This document shows positions 1 to 9,580 of a DNA stretch of 64,000 nt, in pieces. Numbering within the stretch: the stretch's first letter is position 1; every line of letters starts with the position of its first letter. The stretch spans positions 372,001 to 436,000 of the forward strand of contig CBDFFP010000002.1 in NCBI GenBank assembly GCA_965246855.1, read 5' to 3'. The notes beneath the pieces are model-generated. The model made no database searches, had not been told where the DNA came from, and saw only the letters and a list, made by a program, of their open reading frames with translations. The position numbers were made by a program, and so were the translations under genes. The stretch is from UBA1952 sp965246855 (GTDB taxonomy: Bacteria > Bacteroidota > Bacteroidia > Chitinophagales > Chitinophagaceae).

Positions 1-971
1 AGCCGCGCCGCATTTCCGGCCATGTCTTCGTCCTGCAACACTTGCAACGCCGCTATCGCCACCGCGCAGGCCAGCGGGTTGCCGCCGTAGGTAGAGCCGT
101 GTTCGCCGGGTTGGATGGTCATCATAATCTCGTCGTCGGCCAGCACGGCAGAAACGGGCAACATGCCGCCGCTCAGGGCTTTGCCGAGAATAAGAATATC
201 GGGATGAACGTCTTCGTGGTCGCAGGCCAGCATCTTGCCGGTGCGCGCTAAGCCCGTTTGGATTTCATCGGCAAGGAAAAGCACGTCGTGCTTCCGGCAG
301 AGTTCTGCCGCACCGCGTAAATAGCCGTCGTCGGGAACCACAACGCCCGCTTCGCCCTGAATCGGCTCCACCAGGAACGCACACACATTCGGGTCTTGCA
401 GGGCCTTTTCCAACGCCGCCAAATCGTTGTAGGGAACCGTGTCGTAGTTGGGCATAAACGGCCCGAAATCTTTCTTCGCTGTTGGGTCGGTGGAGAATGA
501 AATTACGTTCAGCGTGCGGCCATGAAAATTCTGCGCACAGGTAATCGTGCGGGCTTTGCCTTCCGGCGTTCCCTTCACGCGATAAGCCCAGTGGCGCGCC
601 AGCTTCAACGCCGTTTCCACTGCTTCCACGCCGGTGTTCATCGGCAGCACTTTGTCGTAGCCGAAAAGCGTAGTAATGTATTCTTCGTATTCGCCCAAGA
701 GGTTGTTGTAGAAAGCCCGCGAAGTGAGCGTCAGCTTTCCCGCTTGCTCCACCATCGCTCTCACCAATCGCGGATGACAATGACCCTGATTCACTGCCGA
801 GTATCCCGACAGAAAATCGTAGTAGCGGCGACCTTCCACATCCCACATAAACACGCCTTCGGCCCGCTCCATCACTACCGGCAGCGGGTGATAATTATGC
901 GCGCCATAGCGGGCTTCGCGGTCTATAAATGGCTGCGTTTTGTGGGTATTTTCCGTCATCGTGGAAGTCAT
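1..971 (-). CDS. rocD: Ornithine aminotransferase (partial, C-terminus off the left edge)
   Basis: PLP enzyme that transfers the delta-amino group of ornithine to 2-oxoglutarate, giving glutamate semialdehyde. The visible ~323 residues match the ornithine aminotransferase subfamily closely: LTLTSRAFYNN, LPMNTGVEAVETALKLAR, VEPIQGEAGVVVPDDGYL and ADEIQTGLARTG, then the PLP lysine in LGKALSGG. GEHGSTYGGNPLA follows near the cut. Two in-frame ATGs (971 and 959) are possible starts. The product can feed P5C dehydrogenase, encoded on the same strand at 5624-7261, giving an ornithine-to-glutamate route; the two genes are separated by a flippase and a YfhO gene, so they are not one tight operon. Confidence 0.93.
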   Translation of the reverse strand, partial: MTSTMTENTHKTQPFIDREARYGAHNYHPLPVVMERAEGVFMWDVEGRRYYDFLSGYSAVNQGHCHPRLVRAMVEQAGKLTLTSRAFYNNLLGEYEEYITTLFGYDKVLPMNTGVEAVETALKLARHWAYRVKGTPEGKARTITCAQNFHGRTLNVISFSTDPTAKKDFGPFMPNYDTVPYNDLAALEKALQDPNVCAFLVEPIQGEAGVVVPDDGYLRGAAELCRKHDVLFLADEIQTGLARTGKMLACDHEDVHPDILILGKALSGGMLPVSAVLADDEIMMTIQPGEHGSTYGGNPLACAVAIAALQVLQDEDMAGNAAR

Positions 972-1010
972 GCGGTAAAGGTAGCGCGACAAAAGGAGTT
1001 CTATATCTTT

Positions 1011-2399
1011 TCAGACCTGTCGCGCAGGCTTTCGGAAGCCCCAAAACGCCGTTAGGACTGCTGCAAGAATCGCCACAATCACCAGCTTCGTTAGGGAGGA
1101 AAAGGACGCGAAGGACAGACAGAAGCTGCCTGCTCCAAGCACCAGCGCGGAGACGAAAAACTTCATCGCCCAATCCCGCAAAGGGAAAAGCTGCGTCAGC
1201 TTCAAGCCCGTCAGCGACATGGTTTTCCAAGTATAGAAGGCACACATGCAGGCAGTGGAAACGGTGAATGCCAGCGCGATTCCAGGCAGTCCCAACACGT
1301 AGTAAAGCCCCAAGCCCAGCGTACTTGCAAACAACAAATCTCCCACAGCGCCCCACAGCACCCATTTGCCTTGCCGCAGGTGTTGGAGCATGGCGGAGAA
1401 TGGATAGGCACGCAAAGGCAGCATCAGCGTCGTCATGGCGAAAATGGAAACGGAAGCTGCGTATTTGGGGCCAAAAACAAGCGTAAAAATCTCCGTCTTG
1501 CCCAGCATCAAAAACCAGAACAGCGGAAACACAAAAGCAGAGAGCAAGCGTCCGGTGGCACGCAACAGGCGGGCTTTTTCTTCCACCGGCTCTTCCGAAA
1601 CATCTGCCGCGCTGTGGAAGAATGCACTGCTGGCCGCACCCAGGAGCAAAGGCAGAAATGGCACTTCCTGCGCACCGTTGAAATACACCGCCGACAGCGC
1701 AGGCGAAACGAGAAGCCCCACAATCGCTTTGTCCAGATACCGCCCGCTTTGCTGCACAAGGTCGTAAAGCGCCATGTCGCGCCACGCGGTTTTGAGGCTT
1801 TGGGGAGAAGGATTTCCGGCGCTTTTAGAGGAAGACATTTCCTTCCAGACCGGCAGCAATAAAGCCCCTGTCCGCAGTAAAGACAAGGCTGCCAGCGCGC
1901 TGAAAAGCGTTGTGGGCGAAGAGAGAAGCAGCACGTGCAATCCAACAAAAAGGAGCGCCGCAATAGTGTTCACAACCGCCGTCATCCGGTAACAGCGCAG
2001 CCCTAATGCCAGCCCTTCGGCCAGCGTAGCGAAGACGGAAAAAGCGAAGAATCCAAGCGCCGTCAGGAAGGGCAAATACCCCCCATTCCACCACGCAAAC
2101 AGCGCCGCAGAAAGGGATAACAGCATGATGAAAACGCCTTTCCCTCTACCCTTTCCGCGCAACCACGCCGCCGTTTCTGCCGGGCGCAAAAGCTGCACCA
2201 ATGCCGGAATCCCCATGCAGGCAACGGTGCTGAGCAACCCATAACGCACCCACAGGTTTTGGTAGTGGCCATAGTCGGCAACAGGAAGTGTGCGGGAAGC
2301 GCCAATCATCACCGCCAGCAAGGCCAGCGCCGGAAACAGCCGCGCGACCAGCAGGTAAAGGCTGCGTTTGGCGAGGGGATTTTCCGGTTGAATGGCCAT
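1011..2399 (-). CDS. Polysaccharide/lipid flippase-like membrane protein
   Basis: About 462 residues of mostly hydrophobic sequence with roughly 12 predicted membrane segments, resembling the polysaccharide biosynthesis/Wzx branch of the MOP flippase superfamily. These proteins flip lipid-linked sugars across the inner membrane. I start at the ATG at 2399 (MAIQPENPLAKRSLYLL), because the 56 codons upstream are polar, unlike the family, and run into a repeat array. Substrate cannot be read from the sequence. A second, more divergent flippase lies at 43788-45209. Other MOP families (MATE, MurJ) are less likely from the length and the positively charged N-terminus. Confidence 0.75.
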   Translation of the reverse strand: MAIQPENPLAKRSLYLLVARLFPALALLAVMIGASRTLPVADYGHYQNLWVRYGLLSTVACMGIPALVQLLRPAETAAWLRGKGRGKGVFIMLLSLSAALFAWWNGGYLPFLTALGFFAFSVFATLAEGLALGLRCYRMTAVVNTIAALLFVGLHVLLLSSPTTLFSALAALSLLRTGALLLPVWKEMSSSKSAGNPSPQSLKTAWRDMALYDLVQQSGRYLDKAIVGLLVSPALSAVYFNGAQEVPFLPLLLGAASSAFFHSAADVSEEPVEEKARLLRATGRLLSAFVFPLFWFLMLGKTEIFTLVFGPKYAASVSIFAMTTLMLPLRAYPFSAMLQHLRQGKWVLWGAVGDLLFASTLGLGLYYVLGLPGIALAFTVSTACMCAFYTWKTMSLTGLKLTQLFPLRDWAMKFFVSALVLGAGSFCLSFASFSSLTKLVIVAILAAVLTAFWGFRKPARQV

Positions 2400-2540
2400 G
2401 CGTGCGACGGGCGATGTTTCCTTTTGTGGAGCCTTCAAACAGGCTTTGGAGCCGATGACGCAAGTTGGGAAAACCGGTCTGAATCTTGTGTTTCTCTTTT
2501 CGCAGTTCTGCGGAAGACCATTTTTAAAGTGCGCGGGCAT

Positions 2541-2812
2541 CCCGCAGATTTGTAAAACGCCTACCAATAGCTAAAACGCCGTATACCAGAACTGCGAAAC
2601 GGTATTTAGGGCTAAAAAGGGCTTCGCAGATTTGTGAAACGCCCACCAATAGCTAAAACGCCGTATACCAGACTTGCGAAACGGTATTTAGAGGTGAAAC
2701 GGCGCTCCGCAGATTTGCGAAGGCCCCTATATAGCCAAAACGGCGAATACCAGATTTGCGAAACGGTATTTCAAGGCTAAACAGCACTTCGCAGATTTGT
2801 GAAACACCATAG
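2541..2812. repeat. 82-bp tandem repeat, about 3.3 copies, with ~20.5-bp sub-period
   Basis: The segment CGCAGATTTGYGAAACGCC recurs at 2542, 2625, 2708 and 2790, a period of 82-83 bp. Inside each unit a second related block (ATACCAGAYTTGCGAAACGGTAT, arms ATACC/GGTAT) recurs with centres at 2594 and 2676. Counting every 'aaac' core gives spacings that alternate 18-19 and 22-23 bp, averaging about 20.5. It fills the gap between the YfhO gene and the flippase, both on the minus strand. No gene is convincing here: a 97-residue minus-strand reading frame is carried by the repeats themselves. Confidence 0.85.
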
Positions 2813-2894
2813 ACATCTTTGAAAAGGACGGCCCAAACAGGCTTTTCCCCCTTCAGGTCAAGAGCGCCCATCCGCGTGTTTAAAGGCCGCTGTT

Positions 2895-5381
2895 TCAGGT
2901 GATTTTGGGAGGGATTTCGCTGGTGCTTTTCCCCGATTGCTTCCATGCATAGAACAATCCGAAAGCGACGAGCGCGAAAAGAATCAGTGAGGAAACGGCG
3001 GAAATCGTGTTGCCGGTTTTGAAGGATTGTGGCTCAAACTTGAAGTCAATCTTGTGCTGCCCTGCCGGGAGTTTCACCCCCCGCAGAATGTAGTTGGCCC
3101 GCACAATCGGCGTTTCTTTTCCGTCCACAAACGCCTTCCAGCCTTTGTCGTAATAGATGTCGGCGAAAACGGCAAGGCCTTCATTGGCGTTTTTGCTTTC
3201 AAAGGAAAGCTCGTTGAGGCCGTATTTGGTGAGGCGGATAGCGGCGGCGCTGTCGGTGGAAAAAGTGCTTTTTCCAATTGTTTGCTGGAAAGGCTGCGCG
3301 CGGACAATGGCCGTCTGGCGCGGATTCCACTGCGCCGGATTGGGCGCGGCGGTGTCGTGCCACTTGGCGGAATTCATCGCCAGCATTTCTTCGTCGGCGG
3401 TGTTTACATATTTCACGTTGCTCACAAACCAGGCGTTGCCCAGTGCCCCTTTTTGTTCTTCCGCAGCAAGTTGTCCATCCGGCATCGGGCCAATGATGTA
3501 TTTCGTATTCAGCATGTTCAGCACCGCACCGTTCAGCCCTTTTTGCGGGTTCAGATGGATGTCAATCAGATCCTGATAGCTTTCCATTTTGGCCGGGCTG
3601 TAGCCGCCTACGAGCTTGTGGTGATAGGCCGGGACGGCGTTGTTATAGGGGTCGCTGCTCATGTCCAGCACACGGAAATAGGGGTCTTTGTCGGCCAGGA
3701 TTTGCGCATCCACCGGGCGCGGCGCAAACGCGGCTTCGTTCTCGCTTGGCTCCTCGTAATTGCTGCTGTTGAGATAGCGGCTGCCCACCGTTTGCAGGTC
3801 GGCGAAGGTGAGGACAGCCAGCCCGATAAGCGCGGTCATAGCGTTGAGCTTTTCCTTCACCAACGCCCACAAAACACCGGCAGCGGCAAGGATGAAGAAC
3901 GCCGAGCGCAGGCCGCTGTTGCGCGCCAGAGCGGCGCGGTCTTCGCGGATAAGGCTCAAGAGTTGTGGTGGAAGCTGTGCGTCGGTAGCAGGATTGGTAA
4001 AAGCAAAAAACAGACTTCCACCCAACGCCAACAGCAAAGCCAGACCTGCCGTGATGCCTGCCGAGAGCTTGATAGCTTTCCATTTTTTCGCAGCGTCCGG
4101 CTCCTGCATTAATTGGTGAACGCCCCAGATGCCCAGCACCGGAAATATCAACTGCGGCATAACCAGCGCCATAGATGGGGTGCGGAAATTCTTGAGCATC
4201 GGCAGGTGATCAAACAGGAAATAGTTGATGCTTGGCAGGTTCCTTCCGAGGCCGAGAATGATTCCAAACAGCGCCGCCGCGGCCAGCGCCCACTTCATCG
4301 GATTGCGAATCACCACCAGCCCCAGAATCGCCAGAAAGCAGATGATAGCGCCCAGATAATGGTCGGCTCCGGTTACATAAGGTTGATCTCCCCAGTAGCC
4401 GGGAAGTTTTTCGTATTGCGGGCCAACGGCAGCGGACGTTTCGGGGAAGCGCTCAGCAGCCTCGCTGGAACCACCGCCATAGAGGTCGGGAACCAGCAGC
4501 GTGAAGGTTTCGCCTAAGCCCTGACTCCAGCGGAAAGCGTATTCTTTATCCAGCCCGCCATCTGCTTTTTTCTCCTCACCTTTCGCTTTGTTCAGGGTCA
4601 GCTCGCTTTTGCCGCCGCGCATGGTGTACTCGTTGTATTCGCGGGTCGGCAGGATGCCAACGGCATTTACACTGACGCCCAGAACACCCATCACCACCGC
4701 CAGAACGCTCGCCTTAAAAAAGCGCGGCAGCGTGCCCTTGCGAATGGCATCCACCAGATAGCCAATGCCCGTAAACAAGAGTATCAACCCCATGTAATAG
4801 ACGATCTGGTAGTGGCCGCTGAGGGTCATCAGCGCCATTGCCGGAGCAAAAAGCGCACATCCGCCCACCCATTTTCCGCGATACAGCAGCACGAAGCCCG
4901 CCATCACGAGCGGCATCCACGCAATGGCCACCATCTTGGTGTTGTGACCGGCGGAAAGGATGATAGGATTGTAAGCAGAAAAGGCAAAGCCCAACGCACC
5001 CAGAAGGCCCAGCCAGCGGTTCATACGCAGCACCTGGCTGAGCACATAGAAGCTGAGCAGCGCAACGAAAAAGAAGTTAGCGGGCTGTGGCAGCAAATAG
5101 GTGAGAAAGACATAGAGCTTCGCGAAATAGGCGCTCGTCGTCCCCATGAAAACGAGGTACGTCGGGTTGCCGCCAAACATGCTGTTCGACCAAAGGGGAA
5201 TCTGCCCGGTTTTTTCGTAGAACGTTTTGGCTTCCTGACTCATGGCTTTCCAGGAAAGCACGTCGTGCTGCGTGAGTACCTGTCCCTGAAGTGCGGGCAT
5301 ACATACGGCCAGCGAGATAAGCGCCATGATGGCAATGATGACGAGATGGGGAATCCAGCTTTTGAAGTTGATGGCGGGCAT
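2895..5381 (-). CDS. YfhO-family multi-spanning membrane protein
   Basis: About 828 residues. The N-terminal ~530 residues hold many membrane helices. A soluble C-terminal part follows (for example LGNAWFVSNVKYV, FADIYYDKGWKAFVDGKETPIVRANYILRGVKLPAG), and one more helix sits near the end. This is the layout of the YfhO/DUF6541-like group, which has glycosyltransferase-C-like topology and is linked in Firmicutes to lipoteichoic acid glycosylation; the role in Bacteroidota is unproven. Start is the ATG at 5381 with a CTCCTCTCC-type purine-poor leader; the longer frame upstream only translates a 'gtagaaagc' repeat. A strong terminator for the upstream gene separates it from P5C dehydrogenase. 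Confidence 0.8.
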   Translation of the reverse strand: MPAINFKSWIPHLVIIAIMALISLAVCMPALQGQVLTQHDVLSWKAMSQEAKTFYEKTGQIPLWSNSMFGGNPTYLVFMGTTSAYFAKLYVFLTYLLPQPANFFFVALLSFYVLSQVLRMNRWLGLLGALGFAFSAYNPIILSAGHNTKMVAIAWMPLVMAGFVLLYRGKWVGGCALFAPAMALMTLSGHYQIVYYMGLILLFTGIGYLVDAIRKGTLPRFFKASVLAVVMGVLGVSVNAVGILPTREYNEYTMRGGKSELTLNKAKGEEKKADGGLDKEYAFRWSQGLGETFTLLVPDLYGGGSSEAAERFPETSAAVGPQYEKLPGYWGDQPYVTGADHYLGAIICFLAILGLVVIRNPMKWALAAAALFGIILGLGRNLPSINYFLFDHLPMLKNFRTPSMALVMPQLIFPVLGIWGVHQLMQEPDAAKKWKAIKLSAGITAGLALLLALGGSLFFAFTNPATDAQLPPQLLSLIREDRAALARNSGLRSAFFILAAAGVLWALVKEKLNAMTALIGLAVLTFADLQTVGSRYLNSSNYEEPSENEAAFAPRPVDAQILADKDPYFRVLDMSSDPYNNAVPAYHHKLVGGYSPAKMESYQDLIDIHLNPQKGLNGAVLNMLNTKYIIGPMPDGQLAAEEQKGALGNAWFVSNVKYVNTADEEMLAMNSAKWHDTAAPNPAQWNPRQTAIVRAQPFQQTIGKSTFSTDSAAAIRLTKYGLNELSFESKNANEGLAVFADIYYDKGWKAFVDGKETPIVRANYILRGVKLPAGQHKIDFKFEPQSFKTGNTISAVSSLILFALVAFGLFYAWKQSGKSTSEIPPKIT

Positions 5382-5389
5382 GGAGAGGA

Positions 5390-5425
5390 GTAGAAAGCTT
5401 TTAGTAGAAAGTAGAAAGCGTTTGG
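5390..5425. repeat. Dispersed 'AGTAGAAAGCTTTTAG' repeat, copy 1
   Basis: The stretch gaggagtagaaagcttttagtagaaagtagaaagc just upstream of the YfhO start is almost repeated at 43650-43685, just after another gene. It looks like a small dispersed intergenic repeat of unknown role. Confidence 0.6.
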
Positions 5426-5510
5426 AGACAAAAGTAGAGCGATGGAAGACAAAAGCGGGTGTTAGCAGATACAGAAACGCGTCAGCAGAAAGCAGCAAGA
5501 GATGAAACTC

Positions 5511-5554
5511 CTAAAAAGAAGGAGCGCACTTAACCGCGCGCTCCTTCTTTTTAG
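5511..5554. terminator. Strong hairpin terminator after P5C dehydrogenase
   Basis: Inverted repeat CTAAAAAGAAGGAGCGC / GCGCTCCTTCTTTTTAG with a short loop and T-rich arms on both strands. It lies just past the stop of the minus-strand P5C dehydrogenase gene and before the YfhO gene. Confidence 0.85.
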
Positions 5555-5623
5555 AGGTGTAGAATAGGAATCAGAAAGCCCTGTTCCATTATTCATTGTT
5601 CATTACTCATTGTTCATTACTTT

Positions 5624-7261
5624 TTAAATCGCCCCTTCGCCATGAAACGGATAGCGGTAATCCGTCACCGGCACGAGCGTTTCCTTTACCGTGCGCGCGG
5701 AGAGCCAACGATAGAGGTTGAGCGCAGAGCCTGCCTTGTCGTTTGTGCCGGAAGCGCGCGCGCCGCCAAAAGGTTGTTGGCCTACTACTGCGCCGGTGGG
5801 CTTGTCGTTGATGTAGAAGTTCCCAGCGGCGTTCACCAACTTGCGCGTCATCAGTTCCACTGCGTAGCGGTCGTTGGAGAAGATAGCGCCAGTGAGGGCG
5901 TAAGGAGAAGTGCTGTCCACCACATCCAGCGTTTCTTCCCACTTCGCTTCATCATAAACATAAATCGTCAGTACCGGCCCGAAGATTTCTTCGCACATCG
6001 TAACGTAATCCGGGCGCTTGGCTTCAATAATGGTTGGCTCAATGAACCAGCCTTTGGAGGAATCGGCTTTGCCGCCGCAGAGGATTTCTGCGTCTTTGCT
6101 GTCCTTCACACCGTCGATGTATTTGGAGATGCTTTTGAAAGACTTTTCGTCAATCACGGCATTGATAAAATTGCGGAAATCATCCACCGGCCCCATCTTC
6201 ATCGTCCCTACTTCGGCCACCAATTTCTCTTTGATTTCTGCTGCCAGATTGGAAGGCAAATACGCCCGCGAAGCTGCTGAGCATTTCTGTCCCTGATACT
6301 CAAACGCACCGCGCGCAAGGGCTGCCACCACCGCATCTACCGGAGAATCGGGATGGACGAAAACAAAGTCTTTACCGCCTGTTTCGCCCACAATGCGCGG
6401 ATAGGATTTCAGGTTCGGAACGTTCTCGCCAATGCTTTTCCACAGGCTGTTGAACACGCCCGTAGAGCCGGTGAAATGCACACCTGCAAAGTCGCGGTGC
6501 TTCGCGCAGATGTCGCCCACCACCGGGCCGGACGGGTAAATAAGGTTGATAACGCCTGCCGGAAGTCCCGCCTCAATGAGAATTTCCATAAACACCGACG
6601 CGCTATAGACCTGCGTGTTGGCAGGTTTCCACACCACCACATTGCCGCACATAGCCGGGGCGGTGGGCAGGTTTCCACCAATCGCAGTGAAGTTGAACGG
6701 CGTAACGGCAAGGATAAATCCTTCCAGCGGGCGATACTCGGTGCGGTTGTGAACGCCCGGTGAGGAAACGGGTTGGCCGCCATAAATCTGCGTGAGGAAA
6801 TGCACGTTGAAGCGCAGGAAGTCAATCAGCTCGCAGGCCGCGTCAATCTCCGCCTGATAAGCGTTTTTGCTTTGGCCCAGCATCGTGGCGGCGTTCATGC
6901 GCCAGCGGTATTTGGTGGCCAGCAGTTCGGCGGCTTTGAGGAAGATGCCTGCACGGTGTTCCCACGGCATTTCGGCCCAGTCTTTACGCGCTTTCAAGGC
7001 GGCGGCAATGGCATCGTGAACCTGCTGTTCGTCGCTCTGGTGGAAGTGGCCGAGGAGGTGCGCTGTTTCGTGTGGCGGACGGATTTCTACTTTTTTTCCG
7101 CTACGGATTTCTTGGCCGCCAATCCAGGCTGGAATGTCGCGCGTTTGGCTTTTTAAGTCTTTGAGCGCAGCCTGTAAGGCTTTGGCTTCCGGCGAGCCGG
7201 GCGCGTAGGAAAGAACGGGTTCGTTTTTGGGTTCGGCGAAGTGGAAATACGCGTTGTGCAT
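5624..7261 (-). CDS. pruA: L-glutamate gamma-semialdehyde (P5C) dehydrogenase
   Basis: 545-residue aldehyde dehydrogenase that oxidises glutamate semialdehyde/P5C to glutamate with NAD+, the last step of proline and ornithine breakdown. The stand-alone P5CDH subfamily is shown by FILAVTPFNFTAIGGN, VVWKPANTQVYSA, VHFTGSTGVFNSLWKSI, the catalytic glutamate in IVGETGGKDFVFVHP and the catalytic cysteine in EYQGQKCSAASRAY. Length is normal for the subfamily (~540). No proline dehydrogenase domain is fused. It ends about 70 bp before a strong terminator. The ATG at 7261 is preceded by a type IX cargo gene whose shifted frame would falsely run into it. Confidence 0.95.
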   Translation of the reverse strand: MHNAYFHFAEPKNEPVLSYAPGSPEAKALQAALKDLKSQTRDIPAWIGGQEIRSGKKVEIRPPHETAHLLGHFHQSDEQQVHDAIAAALKARKDWAEMPWEHRAGIFLKAAELLATKYRWRMNAATMLGQSKNAYQAEIDAACELIDFLRFNVHFLTQIYGGQPVSSPGVHNRTEYRPLEGFILAVTPFNFTAIGGNLPTAPAMCGNVVVWKPANTQVYSASVFMEILIEAGLPAGVINLIYPSGPVVGDICAKHRDFAGVHFTGSTGVFNSLWKSIGENVPNLKSYPRIVGETGGKDFVFVHPDSPVDAVVAALARGAFEYQGQKCSAASRAYLPSNLAAEIKEKLVAEVGTMKMGPVDDFRNFINAVIDEKSFKSISKYIDGVKDSKDAEILCGGKADSSKGWFIEPTIIEAKRPDYVTMCEEIFGPVLTIYVYDEAKWEETLDVVDSTSPYALTGAIFSNDRYAVELMTRKLVNAAGNFYINDKPTGAVVGQQPFGGARASGTNDKAGSALNLYRWLSARTVKETLVPVTDYRYPFHGEGAI

Positions 7262-7343
7262 AGTGGGCGCGAAGGTAGGGAAGTCAGGGGCGAGGGATGA
7301 GGAGTGAGGAGTGAAATGCAGGCCCTTGCCCTAACCTTTTGCC

Positions 7344-8808
7344 TTAATGCGCGACCAGCACCTTCAAGACGCCGGAGTTTCCGGCAGCATCTTTCACCGA
7401 AAGGAAGTACAAACCGTTGGGAAGAGAAGCGGTTGTTACAGGTTGTGCTGCGTCTTGAATGTTTTGAGAAGAAAGCACCTGTTTGTTGCAGATTGAGCAG
7501 CGTGGCCTTTACCGGAAATTGCAGTTTGCCCTTAAGGTAGAAAGCATCGTTTGCCGGTTGCGGGTAAAGGGTGATTCCGGCTGCGAAATCAAATTCTTTT
7601 ACAGCGGTTGGGATTTGAAGCGGCGTGCCACAGGAGACGCCGTTTTTATGAAAGAATTTCATGTTGTCGCGCCACTGGTCACCATCTCCATTTGAATGGT
7701 AATAATAGGTCATTCCCAATCCTTTTCGGAATACGCAAGTAGTCGGATAAACAAGACCAGAGAGGCTAACATAAGTACCTGAGCCTATACCACCGATGCT
7801 TTTCCACAAAGGACCTGCTGCGCATAAAATCGTGTCGTTTGGCTGATAATAAAAGCAACTATACCCTCCTGCTCTGTATTCTTCTGGCATAAACAGTGTA
7901 TCATTATAAAGCATTTGGTTGTGAAGTACCGTCAAGTGTCTGGTAAGAGATATAATTTGATACGGCTGATTAGACCCGCTTTGTCCCCATTCCCACCTTT
8001 TGACGGTGTAAAATGTTGTATCCACAGCAGCTCTTTTTCCTATAATACTATCAATATATTGACCATACAGCCAGTAATGAGGATCGTCCCGAACTTCTCC
8101 ACCAAAATAGTCATTCAAGTCAAAATTATAAATTTCCGTTTGTAGCACGTTCCAGTTTACTACATGGCGAAACAGTCTCGTTTCAACAAAAGAAGGATTG
8201 GGATAATTTGCATACATATCCCATGCATCATACATATTGCCATCATAGGGAAATTCATAAACATCATTCATCTGGCACACACCGTTGTTTTTGGAAAGCA
8301 GAATCTGAAAGCCGGACACCCGATGACTCGGCAAGGAAGTGGTTCCACTCATTGCCGTAAGTTGAATCTTCTTCACCGTATCCAACACGCCAAAAACCGT
8401 TGCCGTATCTATGGAAATCACTTCTGCTCTGTACCAAAAGGTAGATGTATCTGTGTAAAACGCCCAAGCATCATTGAGAATCGCTTGCGGTTTCAGATTA
8501 ACCGATAGGCCGTTTTTAGTAGGGAAATGCCATTCCCCGTTTGGATATTCCCGGATGTCCTGCCCTATCCAAGAAGCGCCGTTGCTGTCTGCGAAAACCG
8601 GACTCGAACTTGTTATACGCGGTGTTCGGAAGGTTTTATAACGCACATAGCCCACTTCCTGCACCACACTATCCACGCGGATACCACGCAGATAACCAAT
8701 GTTATTGGTAAAGTACCGCTTCACGCCCAACTGCAAAGGCGCGTAGTTCTGCGCAAAACCTTGACCAAAACCGAAAACGAGCAGCAGAAAAAGGAGTGCT
8801 TTTTTCAT
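7344..8808 (-). CDS. Secreted protein with type IX sorting tail, frameshifted near the C-terminus
   Basis: Starts with a clear signal peptide (MKKALLFLLLVFGFGQGFAQ). The middle ~400 residues match no family I recognise. The tail begins as a type A secretion domain (ITLYPQPANDAFYLKG...VKATLLNLQ). At about 7485 the frame then shifts. Reading on in the next frame gives KQVLSSQNIQDAAQ...LPNGLYFLSVKDAAGN and a stop at 7344, the expected end of the domain. The observed CAACAAA is best explained as CAAGGCAAA having lost two bases. Without the shift correction the frame runs 190 bp further, into pruA. It may be a sequencing error or real loss of outer-membrane export. Confidence 0.8.
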
Positions 8809-8886
8809 GGCAGGAAGCGCATTAGTGCATGTAAATGTAGCATTTCCTTTTAGAGAAATTTAGCAGGCTAAAATTCCCGCGCTCCC

Positions 8887-9534
8887 CTATTTCTTCCGCG
8901 CATATACATACTCCGCAAAGCCCATCAAATCCCAAAACACATTTCCGGCTACGTAGCCACTTTTAGCGAGTGAGGCAACTGCCCGCAACGGCGTCGTTAT
9001 CACATAAGGCCAGCTCCGGCGTGTGCCACCGGAAAGCACTTCCAAGCCATTTTCTGTCAGCAATGTGGAGAGTTCCGCCACGCTGTACAGCCGCACATGC
9101 GTTTTGTCGTCGTGGAAGTTTAAGGAGCCACGCATGGAAGGCAATTCCTTGCTGCGCGCGCCGGGATATTCAATGTAAATGTGCCCGCCCGGTTTTAGCT
9201 TTTTCGTCAGTGCTGCAATCACCGCGTCGCCGTTGTGGAGATGCTCAATGATGTGGGCCATCATGATAAAATCAAAGAAGCTGTCGGGGATAGAAGCGAA
9301 ATCCAGCTTCGTGAGGTCGTTGTCGTAAAAGCCTTTCATTACCGCCTTATCCCGCGCGTCGTAGCCGTATTCCATCGTCATATCCATGCCGTGATACTCG
9401 CAATTTGGGAACAGGCTTTGGGTTTTGGAAGGCGAATGGTTGCCGGAACCCACATCCAAGAGGCGAAACGGGCTGTTGCCTACGGCTTTTTTAAGGAAAG
9501 CATACTTCGGTGTGGAAAAAGAGAAAACGCTCAT
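8887..9534 (-). CDS. Class I SAM-dependent methyltransferase
   Basis: 215 residues. Motif I is LLDVGSGNHSPSK near residue 25, followed by an acidic loop ending YHGMDM, and DFIMMAHIIEHLHNGD with KLKPGGHIYIEYPG. This is the Methyltransf_11-like fold. The substrate is unknown. No partner gene is close enough to name one. The C-terminal region (SVAELSTLLTENGLEVLSGG) is the usual post-motif helix and strand of ubiquinone/menaquinone- or sugar-type methyltransferases. Confidence 0.8.
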   Translation of the reverse strand: MSVFSFSTPKYAFLKKAVGNSPFRLLDVGSGNHSPSKTQSLFPNCEYHGMDMTMEYGYDARDKAVMKGFYDNDLTKLDFASIPDSFFDFIMMAHIIEHLHNGDAVIAALTKKLKPGGHIYIEYPGARSKELPSMRGSLNFHDDKTHVRLYSVAELSTLLTENGLEVLSGGTRRSWPYVITTPLRAVASLAKSGYVAGNVFWDLMGFAEYVYARKK

Positions 9535-9580
9535 GGAGAATAGCAGGGAAACGAGGTCGGCAAAAGTAGTCGCTCCCTTT

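Noticed and set aside
42..1055. Plus-strand frames inside the ornithine aminotransferase gene
   Set aside because: Antisense shadows of a strongly conserved minus-strand gene; GC-rich codons leave the other strand open. The same reasoning removed long antisense frames in pruA, the flippases, bamA, lysS and iscS.
7153..7343. C-terminal extension of the secreted protein overlapping pruA
   Set aside because: It is the wrong frame after a frameshift; the other frame restores the normal secretion tail and stops at 7344.
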